Source: Acidobacteriaceae bacterium
GTDB lineage: Bacteria > Acidobacteriota > Terriglobia > Terriglobales > Acidobacteriaceae
Length of the DNA: 6,012 bases
Assembly (NCBI GenBank): GCA_003156235.1
Contig: PMGP01000261.1
Coordinates: 9,736-15,747, forward strand
Direction of reading: 5' to 3'
The notes beneath the pieces were generated by a model that saw only the letters and a list, made by a program, of their open reading frames with translations, was not told where the DNA came from and did no database searches. A program made the translations under genes and the position numbers. Below, piece by piece: positions 1 to 4,589 of the stretch. Each line of letters starts with the position of its first letter. The stretch's first letter is position 1.

Positions 1-630
1 GACCACTTCCGCGGCTTCGAGGCCTACTGGTCGATTCCCGCAGCCGAGGAGACGGCGGTCCACGGCGAGTGGGTCAAAGCGCCGGGGTTGGCTCTCTTCC
101 GCGCATTGCAGGCGGCGCTGGGGCCGCTGCCGCTCATTGCCGAGGACCTGGGCGTGATCACCCCCGAGGTGGACGCGCTCCGGCACGAACTTGGCCTGCC
201 GGGAATGAAGGTGGTGCAATTCGGCTTCGGCGACAAGGGTGCGCACATCCACCTGCCCCACCGCTACACCCCCGACACCGTGGCCTACACCGGCACCCAC
301 GACAACAACACCACGCTGGGCTGGTGGCAGGCCGCCGGCAAGGCGGAGCGCGCCGCCATCGAGGCTTACGTGGGTCCGGTAGGCAAGCAGCCGGTCTGGC
401 CGCTGATTTGGGCCATCGAGGTCAGCGTGGCGCAGATGGCCGTGGTTCCGGCGCAGGATCTGCTCGAGCTGGGCGCCGAGGCTCGCATGAATACGCCCGC
501 CGTTGCCGCTGGCAACTGGAGCTGGCGCGCTCCGGAGGCAAGCTGGTCGCCGGAGCTGGCCGCTCGCCTGGCCGCGTTGTCCGAGGCTACCGACCGCGAC
601 AACGACCCGCTCGGCAAAGACGCGAAATAG
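1..630 (+). CDS. malQ: 4-alpha-glucanotransferase (MalQ / amylomaltase), C-terminal part, 5' end outside window
   Basis: This is the last 209 codons of a GH77 amylomaltase, which cuts alpha-1,4-glucans and transfers the released segment to another glucan in cytoplasmic maltodextrin or glycogen metabolism. The open frame enters at base 1 and ends with TAG at 628-630. The fragment begins DHFRGF, so its first residue is, by family knowledge, the catalytic nucleophile Asp. The general acid/base Glu is E48 in IAEDLG, and the transition-state Asp is D101 in TGTHDNNT. The D-to-E spacing of 47 equals that of Thermus amylomaltase (D293/E340). LPGMKVVQF, QDLLELGAEARMNTP and GNWSWR are further GH77 signatures near the C-terminus. 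All active-site residues expected in this part are intact. It converges with the next gene across a REP-like repeat. The heptamer GAAATAG occurs twice in tandem across the stop codon. Confidence 0.95.
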   Translation, partial: DHFRGFEAYWSIPAAEETAVHGEWVKAPGLALFRALQAALGPLPLIAEDLGVITPEVDALRHELGLPGMKVVQFGFGDKGAHIHLPHRYTPDTVAYTGTHDNNTTLGWWQAAGKAERAAIEAYVGPVGKQPVWPLIWAIEVSVAQMAVVPAQDLLELGAEARMNTPAVAAGNWSWRAPEASWSPELAARLAALSEATDRDNDPLGKDAK

Positions 631-635
631 GAAAT

Positions 636-805
636 AGGACGGAGGGAGGCGGGGGTTTCAACCCCCGCATAAGGCCAACAGAAGCAACGGTGGCTTTAGC
701 CATGGGCCTTTCGTTTATGCTGCCACGAGAACAAGGCCCGCGCCTAAAGGCCCCCCAATTTAGCCGCTGTATTCAGGGGCCTGAAGGCCCCTGCTCCTTC
801 CTTTG
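636..805. repeat. Mirror-image pair of REP-like hairpin units between convergent genes
   Basis: Two units of about 70 bases face each other. The left unit has an 8-bp stem with a TTCA loop (649-656 with 661-668) and then TGGC-TTTA-GCCA (691-702). The right unit has GCC-TAAA-GGC (742-751) and then an 8-bp stem with a TGAA loop (774-781 with 786-793). The right unit read on the minus strand gives the same order as the left: purine-rich GGAGG-type start, long stem with TTCA loop, a following ATA, short stem with TTTA loop, then GGGCCTT (704-710, mirrored as AAGGCCC at 733-739). This is the organisation of a BIME, i.e. paired REP elements. The site, between two convergent 3' ends, is typical of such repeats. 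Membership of a genome-wide family is inferred. Either long stem could also slow transcription, but neither is followed by a U-tract. Confidence 0.6.
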
Positions 806-816
806 GTAAGGCAGAT

Positions 817-1362
817 TCAGGCGCTCTGTCCCGGTTCGCTGTCTTTCGGAAACTTGTAGGTTTGATCCATTTTGCTGAAGAGGGCAAGAGCTTCTGTCTC
901 TGCCAGCGCCCAGGCGAAGGAGCGCGTTTTGCCGTTCTCTTCGAAGCTGATATGGCTGGGCAAATTGGAGCGGCCGCGAATCCTGTTGGGGACAAATCTC
1001 AGGCTGCGCACATCCGCGTTGGCATAGCTTCGAGTGCCCAGTTGCATCCCCATCATCTGGCGGGTGATCCGCAGTTGACAGGAATTCAGCTCCAGCACGG
1101 ACCTGCCCGAGAGGCTCCAAAGGATGGAAAGAGTCATAAACAGCACGCCAACAGCCCAACCCACCAGCCAGATCAAAGGAATGCTGGTGGCGGCGTTGTG
1201 GCTTTCATGAATCCTGGTAATCGCCAGCCAGCCGGCGCCAAGCCACGCGATCAGCCACACAAAGTGAATCAGAATCGTCCAGCTTCGCCGCGCCGGAATC
1301 TCGACGCGAATGCCGTCGCCGGTCGGTTCCCACGTCAATCTGCCTGCCAGATTCTCGCGCAT
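817..1362 (-). CDS. Membrane protein with two transmembrane helices and a possible PH-like C-terminal domain
   Basis: This 181-residue protein has a short N-terminal stretch, two hydrophobic helices (about residues 29-49 and 61-84) and a cytosol-size C-terminal domain of about 95 residues. The C-terminal part alternates beta-type segments (SVLELNSCQLRITR, TRSYANADVRSLRF, HISFEENGKTRSFAWAL) and ends in a helix (AETEALALFSKM). That pattern resembles the small bacterial PH-like domains found behind two helices, but I see no diagnostic motif, so the function is unknown. The ATG start at 1362 is supported by GAGGAG (complement of 1369-1374) six bases upstream. It lies 133 bases downstream of ssb on the same strand, separated by palindromes and a tandem repeat, so cotranscription is uncertain. 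The stop is TGA. Confidence 0.8.
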   Translation of the reverse strand: MRENLAGRLTWEPTGDGIRVEIPARRSWTILIHFVWLIAWLGAGWLAITRIHESHNAATSIPLIWLVGWAVGVLFMTLSILWSLSGRSVLELNSCQLRITRQMMGMQLGTRSYANADVRSLRFVPNRIRGRSNLPSHISFEENGKTRSFAWALAETEALALFSKMDQTYKFPKDSEPGQSA

Positions 1363-1412
1363 CGTGCACTCCTCATGGGGTCAATCCCTGGGCCGAATAC
1401 CCGAACCTCCAG

Positions 1413-1453
1413 CCCATGGACGAAGGCCTGTCCATGGGGACCCCGGAACGGGG
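1413..1453. repeat. Two adjacent palindromes between ssb and the next gene
   Basis: CCCATGGAC (1413-1421) pairs perfectly with GTCCATGGG (1430-1438) around an 8-base loop. It is followed at once by CCCCG-GAA-CGGGG (1441-1453). The pair sits in the 133-base gap between two minus-strand genes. There is no U-tract on either strand, so it looks like a REP-type intergenic repeat rather than an intrinsic terminator. It could still protect or end the ssb mRNA. Confidence 0.5.
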
Positions 1454-1460
1454 GCGCCGA

Positions 1461-1488
1461 ACTGACAACTGACCACTGACCACTGACC
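1461..1488. repeat. Heptanucleotide tandem repeat, four copies of ACTGACM
   Basis: Four uninterrupted 7-base units run ACTGACA, ACTGACC, ACTGACC, ACTGACC. In the sense of the neighbouring minus-strand gene the unit is GGTCAGT. The array starts exactly 7 bases after the ssb stop codon. The form resembles the short tandemly repeated repetitive (STRR) heptamers known from cyanobacteria. No function can be assigned. Confidence 0.85.
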
Positions 1489-1495
1489 CCTGTTC

Positions 1496-1972
1496 TTAGA
1501 ACGGAATGTCCGCGTCGGAGATTTCGGTTTGCTGGGTGTATTCATCCGGGGCGCCGGCGGCGGCCTGTGGCCTCTGGTCGAAGCTGGCCGCCGAACTGCC
1601 GGAGCTAGCCGCCCGTCCGCCGCCCGAGCCTTCCTCGCGCCCGGAGAGCAGCGACAGGTCGTTGACGATGATCTCGGTCTTGTAGCGCTTCTGGCCGGAC
1701 TGCTTGTCCTCCCAATTGCTGGTTCGCAGGCTTCCCTCGATGTAAAGCTTGGAACCCTTCTTCACGTAATCACGAATGATCTCGGCGGTGCGGCCGAAGG
1801 CCACCAGGTTGTGCCACTCGGTGCGGTCCTGCCAGTTTCCCTGTGCGTCCTTCTGGCGTTCAGAGGTGGCCAGCCCAAATGTGGCCACCAAGGTGCCGCC
1901 GGGGGTGGACCGAATCTCAGGGTCCTTGCCTACGTTGCCTAAAAGAATGACTTTGTTAACGCTCTTGGCCAT
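1496..1972 (-). CDS. ssb: Single-stranded DNA-binding protein (SSB)
   Basis: This is a 158-residue SSB that coats single-stranded DNA during replication, recombination and repair and recruits partner enzymes through its C-terminal tip. Residues 1 to about 112 form the OB-fold: VNKVILLGNVGKDPEIR at the start, FGLATSERQ, TEWHNLVAFGRTAEI (residues 51-65, with the conserved Trp-His) and SKLYIEGSLRTSNWED. A Gly/Ser/Ala-rich flexible linker follows (about 113-148). The protein ends in the acidic tip DADIPF, the equivalent of E. coli DDDIPF, so the partner-binding end is intact. Length is normal for the family. The ATG at 1972 has GGAG nine bases upstream (complement of 1982-1985). It lies 37 bases downstream of the small membrane protein gene, so the two may share a transcript. 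The usual rpsF/rpsR neighbours are absent here. Confidence 0.97.
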   Translation of the reverse strand: MAKSVNKVILLGNVGKDPEIRSTPGGTLVATFGLATSERQKDAQGNWQDRTEWHNLVAFGRTAEIIRDYVKKGSKLYIEGSLRTSNWEDKQSGQKRYKTEIIVNDLSLLSGREEGSGGGRAASSGSSAASFDQRPQAAAGAPDEYTQQTEISDADIPF

Positions 1973-2009
1973 GTTGGTTTACTCCATTCGTTGAAAAGCA
2001 TAGCAGCCA

Positions 2010-2270
2010 TTAGTGTTTGCGAGCAATTTTCCGGTTGCGCAAGGCTTTGGCCGCCCCCAGCGCCGTCAGCAGACCGCCAAAGGGAATGCACATCAGCGCG
2101 ACGATGAGGGCAAACCAGCCGGTGTTGGTGTGAGCGCCGGTGGGAGAAAAGCCGCCCAGCAGAGTCTCCAGCAGCACCGCGGCCAGTACGCCCGCGCCCA
2201 GCGTTGACGCGCCCCATTGCAGCAGTTGGCGCGCGCCGCCGTTGGGCGGGGTTGGGTTGACAGTAGACAT
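2010..2270 (-). CDS. Small membrane protein of 86 residues, two transmembrane helices, function unknown
   Basis: The protein has a short polar N-terminus (MSTVNPTPPNGG), a first hydrophobic helix at about residues 19-40, a short loop containing HTNTGW, a second helix at about 51-74, and a basic tail (RNRKIARKH) expected to stay in the cytoplasm. The open frame extends upstream to an ATG at 2447, but I place the start at 2270: AGGAG lies five bases before this ATG, and the 59 upstream codons read through an intergenic repeat and look non-biological. I do not recognise the family. The DUF420 gene lies about 230 bases upstream and ssb 37 bases downstream on the same strand. A role alongside the oxidase assembly genes is possible but only by position. 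Confidence 0.75.
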   Translation of the reverse strand: MSTVNPTPPNGGARQLLQWGASTLGAGVLAAVLLETLLGGFSPTGAHTNTGWFALIVALMCIPFGGLLTALGAAKALRNRKIARKH

Positions 2271-2275
2271 GGTCG

Positions 2276-2280
2276 CTCCT
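2276..2280 (-). promoter_or_regulatory. Ribosome binding site fixing the start of the small membrane protein
   Basis: The minus strand reads AGGAG and then five bases before the ATG at 2270. This strong Shine-Dalgarno match is why the longer reading to 2447 is rejected. Confidence 0.7.
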
Positions 2281-2297
2281 ATCAAAAAGACGCTAGA

Positions 2298-2400
2298 GTG
2301 GTGAGTCGGAAGTTCATTGAAGAACAACCACAGATCCTTCGACTCACCACCCCCAGGCTGAAGAGTACGCCTGGGGCCCCGTTCGCTCAGGATGACATCA
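2298..2400. repeat. Intergenic repeat element with two back-to-back hairpins
   Basis: The first hairpin pairs 2298-2308 with 2340-2350 (11 bp), then continues past one bulged G with AAG/CTT, around a 24-base loop. The second begins at the next base: CCCCAGGC (2351-2358) pairs with GCCTGGGG (2369-2376). Flanks CAGATCCTTCGACTC (2331-2345) and GTTCGCTCAGGATGACATCA (2381-2400) match a dispersed element I recall from many genomes, whose translation gives spurious VILSE...SKDL peptides in databases. Here the typical direct junction between the two flanks is replaced by the second hairpin. It lies in the 5' leader of the small membrane protein gene. Confidence 0.6.
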
Positions 2401-2456
2401 ATTTTTGTGCTGCGTATTTCTGACTCAGGACGCTGGTTGAGGTTCATGGTGCTTTC

Positions 2457-2491
2457 TATTCCCTATTCCCTATTCCCTATTCCCTGTTCCC
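2457..2491. repeat. Heptanucleotide tandem repeat, five copies of TRTTCCC
   Basis: Four copies of TATTCCC (2457-2484) are followed by TGTTCCC (2485-2491) and a degenerate TGTTTTT (2492-2498) that abuts the stop codon of the DUF420 gene. In that gene's sense the unit is GGGAATA. The same unit recurs at 4562-4582 after another stop codon. Confidence 0.9.
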
Positions 2492-2498
2492 TGTTTTT

Positions 2499-3035
2499 CT
2501 ATCCTTGCGCCAGGCGCAGCATCGCCCAGGTGACGACGCCGGTGATGGAGACATACAGCCACAGCGGGAATGTCCAGCGGGCAACCTTGCGGTGCTGCGG
2601 AATCCGGCCGGTGAGAGAAAAGAAAAATGTGACCAGAATCAGCGGCAGCGCAACTACTGCGAGGATGATGTGGCTGGCCAGCAGCGGCAGGTAAACCGAG
2701 CGCAGGGCCGCGTGGGCCGGATAGCGGACGTCGCCGTGCAGCGCATGATGCAGGATGTAGCTGACCAGAAAGAGTGTGGAAAAGGCGAAGGCCGTCATCA
2801 TCGCCGCTCGATGTGCCGGGATGCGGCGGGCGCGGATGAAGGTGTAGCCGATAAGCAGGGCGACTGCGCTGAGGCCGTTGAGCAGCGCGTTGAGTGCGGG
2901 CAAAAAAGCTAACCGCGCGCTGGCCTGATCGGTGGCGGGATGGACGTAGATCAGCCAGAAGAGAAAGGCTGTGGCCGCCACGCTGACGGCCAGGATGGCG
3001 GCGATGGCTGGGCGCGGGCTGGATTGTGCATTCAC
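2499..3035 (-). CDS. DUF420 family membrane protein (CtaM-like cytochrome oxidase maturation factor)
   Basis: This 178-residue integral membrane protein has five predicted helices (about 8-30, 43-67, 78-97, 115-140, 153-175). DUF420 hallmarks are visible: PALNALLNGLSAVALLIGY, a His after the second helix (H75, IPAHRAAMM), the YILHHALHGDVRYP block (H96, H97, H100), SHIILAVVALPLIL (H122), and QHRKVARWTFPLWLYVSITGVV near the C-terminus (H148). In Bacillus the homologue CtaM is needed for active heme-copper oxidase, probably in cofactor insertion. Proximity to ctaB supports the same role here. The start is a GTG at 3035: an in-frame TAG lies two codons upstream and the first helix begins soon after, so there is little choice. 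No clear Shine-Dalgarno precedes it. It stands 468 bases from ctaB, with a tRNA-like gene between. Confidence 0.88.
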   Translation of the reverse strand: MNAQSSPRPAIAAILAVSVAATAFLFWLIYVHPATDQASARLAFLPALNALLNGLSAVALLIGYTFIRARRIPAHRAAMMTAFAFSTLFLVSYILHHALHGDVRYPAHAALRSVYLPLLASHIILAVVALPLILVTFFFSLTGRIPQHRKVARWTFPLWLYVSITGVVTWAMLRLAQG

Positions 3036-3147
3036 AATCTACATTATCTATCTAAATTCCCCACAATCACACGGCAGCTTGCCCAGTAATCAATCACAAC
3101 TCAGTTATAAGAATGAGGGGAATTAACGAAGTGGTATCCTGCAAATA

Positions 3148-3180
3148 CAAAAGCCCCAGGTTATCAATCTGGAGCTTTTG
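3148..3180 (-). terminator. Terminator-like hairpin downstream of the tRNA-like gene
   Basis: CAAAAGC (3148-3154) pairs with GCTTTTG (3174-3180). After one mismatch the stem continues with CCAG/CTGG and two weaker pairs around a small loop. Read on the minus strand, the A-rich arm leads, the second arm ends GGGGCTTTTG, and TATTTG follows, the usual look of a rho-independent terminator. It would end a transcript carrying the tRNA-like RNA about 100 bases after its mature 3' end, and lies about 110 bases before the DUF420 start. It could also act on the + strand. Confidence 0.55.
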
Positions 3181-3203
3181 CGCATCTGGGTATCCATGAA
3201 ACC

Positions 3204-3221
3204 GGACGCCGCCTGCGAAGC
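3204..3221 (+). repeat. Inverted 18-bp copy of the tRNA-like anticodon arm
   Basis: The + strand here reads GGACGCCGCCTGCGAAGC, identical to the minus strand at 3344-3327, which is the anticodon arm plus the last bases of the D stem of the tRNA-like gene. The match is perfect over 18 bases and extends upstream past one mismatch by CC. In a minus-strand transcript through the region the two copies can pair over 18 bp with 105 bases between them. Confidence 0.9.
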
Positions 3222-3278
3222 TACAAGAATGCTAGCACATAAGCGGTTATCAATCAAATCTTGAGGTCGAGAGCCGTG

Positions 3279-3367
3279 CGGAGGGCAAGGGAGTTGAACC
3301 CTAGTGGCTGATAAGGCCACTCGACCGCTTCGCAGGCGGCGTCCAGGACCCACTGGAAATACCCTCC
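3279..3367 (-). tRNA. Class II tRNA-like gene, anticodon GCG, 8/4 acceptor/T-stem fold (selC- or allo-tRNA-like)
   Basis: The 89-base minus-strand segment (with G73, without CCA) folds as a cloverleaf. Acceptor: 3367-3360 with 3287-3280, 8 bp including one G-U. Linker: TT. D arm: TCCAG/CTGGA, 5 bp, 6-base loop containing GGG. Anticodon arm: GCCGC/GCGGT, 5 bp with one G-U, loop CTGCGAA (C32, U33, anticodon GCG at 3333-3331, A37, A38). Variable arm: AGTGGC/GCCACT, 6 bp, 7-base loop. T arm: AGGG/CCCT, 4 bp, canonical loop TTCAACT. Discriminator: G at 3279, followed by CAC, so CCA is not encoded. The fifth T-stem pair would be T-T, which favours 8/4 over 7/5. A long variable arm with G73 points to seryl-tRNA synthetase recognition, as in tRNA-Ser and tRNA-Sec, while GCG would read Arg codons CGC/CGU. 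The layout resembles selC and published allo-tRNAs. A decayed gene is possible. Confidence 0.62.
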
Positions 3368-3389
3368 AAACGACTGCCCGCGAATTCTG

Positions 3390-3395
3390 ATAATA
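3390..3395 (-). promoter_or_regulatory. Possible -10 box upstream of the tRNA-like gene
   Basis: The minus strand reads TATTAT here, 22 bases before the 5' end of the tRNA-like gene, with GC-rich bases following as in many stable RNA promoters. No good -35 box is seen at normal spacing; TTTTGG lies too close at 14 bases. This is tentative. Confidence 0.3.
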
Positions 3396-3503
3396 CACCC
3401 CTATAGCGGCCAAAATCCCAACAAATTGACTCACGCCTGGACTCAAGACCTGTGCGGACTTTGGCGATCGAACCCTTCAACATTCCAACAAATCGAACAG
3501 TTT

Positions 3504-4484
3504 CTATGCTTTTGCGATGGCGCAGAGCATGAGCGCAGTGAACAACAGGGGCAGATAGAGGACGCTGACCTTGAGCAGATCGCGTGCCAGCTTGCGGCTT
3601 TCTTCCCCAGTGCGGTCGCGCAGGATGCCGGCAAAGCGGATAGTGTAACCCAGGTAAACCAGCCCCAGCGCGGCAGCCAGAAGGGCGTAGGCCGGGCTGT
3701 CCATACCCAGCTGCCACGGCGCTAGGCTGACGGGAATCATCACCACCGCGAAAAACAGAGCCTGGGCTACGGTGGACCAGCCGTCGGGCTGGACTACGGG
3801 CAACATGCAGATGCCGGCGCGGGCGTAGTCTTCGCGATACAGCCACGCAATCGCCATAAAGTGGGGAAACTGCCAGACGAACAGGATGGCGAACAGCGCC
3901 ACCCCCGGCCACTCAATGCGGCCGCGAGCGGCGGTCCAGCCCAGCATGGGCCCCATTGCGCCGGGAAACGCGCCGATGAATGTGGCCAGGGCGGTGACGC
4001 GCTTGAGCGGGGTGTAAATGGCCACGTAGGTGAAGGCCGTGAGCAGCGCCAGGGCCACGGTGAGCAGGTTGGTGGTGACAGCCAAACACACCGCACCCAG
4101 AGCCAGCGCCGCCATGCCGGCCAGCACTCCCTGAGCCAGCGAAAAGCGCCCCGCGGCCATGGGACGGTCGGCGGTGCGCTTCATGCGCGCGTCGATCTTG
4201 CGTTCCAGAGCCTCGTTCAGAGCGCCGGCCCCGGCTGAAACCAGGCCGATGCCCAGCAGCGTATCCAGCAGGCCGCGCTGCACGCTGGTGATGCCGGATT
4301 GCATCGAGCCCAGATAGAAGCCGCCCCAGCCGGTGACCAGCACCAGGCCGACGACCTTGACCTTGAAAAGCTCGCGCAGATCGTGGATGAGCGTGGCCGT
4401 GGCCCCGGCCTCAGGCGCGTGGAGGTGCGCCGGAGTGTGAGCAGCGTGCTCTGCCGGAACGGCGGCCTGGAGTGCGGAATTCAT
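3504..4484 (-). CDS. ctaB: Protoheme IX farnesyltransferase (heme O synthase)
   Basis: This 326-residue UbiA-superfamily membrane enzyme attaches a farnesyl group to heme B, giving heme O for heme-copper oxidases (and onward to heme A). The first prenyl-diphosphate motif is NEALERKIDARMKRTADRP (residues 90-108; N90, E94, D98, R103, R107, P108). It is followed by YTPLKR (157-162), GAFPGAMGPMLGW (171-183) and the second substrate-side block WQFPHFMAIAWLYREDYARAG (204-224). About nine hydrophobic segments follow the normal pattern. The N-terminus carries a soluble His/Ala-rich extension of about 35 residues before the usual start of homology. The ATG at 4484 is the only Met before residue 61, though its Shine-Dalgarno is weak. 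CyoE and CtaB are alternative names. The upstream neighbour encodes an exported protein 105 bases away, and the DUF420 maturation gene lies downstream. Confidence 0.96.
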   Translation of the reverse strand: MNSALQAAVPAEHAAHTPAHLHAPEAGATATLIHDLRELFKVKVVGLVLVTGWGGFYLGSMQSGITSVQRGLLDTLLGIGLVSAGAGALNEALERKIDARMKRTADRPMAAGRFSLAQGVLAGMAALALGAVCLAVTTNLLTVALALLTAFTYVAIYTPLKRVTALATFIGAFPGAMGPMLGWTAARGRIEWPGVALFAILFVWQFPHFMAIAWLYREDYARAGICMLPVVQPDGWSTVAQALFFAVVMIPVSLAPWQLGMDSPAYALLAAALGLVYLGYTIRFAGILRDRTGEESRKLARDLLKVSVLYLPLLFTALMLCAIAKA

Positions 4485-4542
4485 CTGGAAGTAGAAGAAC
4501 CTCAGGAGAGTGGGAGCGCGGATGCGGCACGATTCGCCGAAG

Positions 4543-4572
4543 AACAGGGAACAAGGCTATCTATTCCCTGTT
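4543..4572. repeat. Inverted repeat overlapping the second heptamer array
   Basis: AACAGGGAA (4543-4551) is the exact reverse complement of TTCCCTGTT (4564-4572), with a 12-base loop. The right arm is made from heptamer units, so the left arm looks like an inverted heptamer fragment. It lies 60 to 90 bases upstream of the ctaB start on the minus strand. Confidence 0.6.
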
Positions 4573-4582
4573 CCCTATTCCC
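4562..4582. repeat. Heptanucleotide tandem repeat, three copies of TRTTCCC
   Basis: The units are TATTCCC, TGTTCCC, TATTCCC, followed by a degenerate TGTACTT that abuts the stop codon of the beta-barrel gene at 4590. The repeat has the same unit, orientation and 7-base distance from the stop as the array at 2457-2491. Confidence 0.88.
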
Positions 4583-4589
4583 TGTACTT

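Larger units (their letters stand above)
3036..3503. other. Long, less GC-rich intergenic region between the DUF420 gene and ctaB
   Basis: This 468-base stretch has no credible protein gene. On the minus strand it contains a tRNA-like gene (3367-3279) with a possible promoter upstream, an inverted copy of its anticodon arm (3204-3221) and a terminator-like hairpin (3148-3180). The 11-mer GGTTATCAATC occurs twice in direct orientation (3159-3169 and 3245-3255), and CCAACAAAT occurs at 3418-3426 and 3485-3493. Bases 3036-3120 presumably hold the DUF420 promoter, but I could not fix a convincing -35/-10 pair. Confidence 0.6.

Noticed and set aside
69..809. Long + strand frame overlapping malQ
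   Set aside because: It is a shifted-frame shadow of malQ, rich in Gly/Arg/Ala, that runs through the REP-like repeat; malQ in frame 1 has all family motifs.
2271..2447. N-terminal 59-codon extension of the small membrane protein
   Set aside because: It translates a dispersed intergenic repeat and its hairpins, while a strong AGGAG site precedes the internal ATG at 2270.
3455..3480. GGGTTCGATC-like T-arm sequence on the minus strand near the ctaB 3' end
   Set aside because: The T loop is not followed by a complementary stem and no acceptor or anticodon arm can be built around it.
3301..3912. 203-codon minus-strand frame spanning the ctaB 3' end, the gap and the tRNA-like gene
   Set aside because: It overlaps ctaB in another frame and the tRNA-like gene, with arginine- and serine-rich composition typical of shadows.
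4187..4217. CtaB first motif has Glu (E94) where many homologues have Asp
   Set aside because: From memory Glu occurs at this position in many bacterial CtaB proteins, and D98 and the RT..RP residues are intact, so it is not evidence of loss of function.
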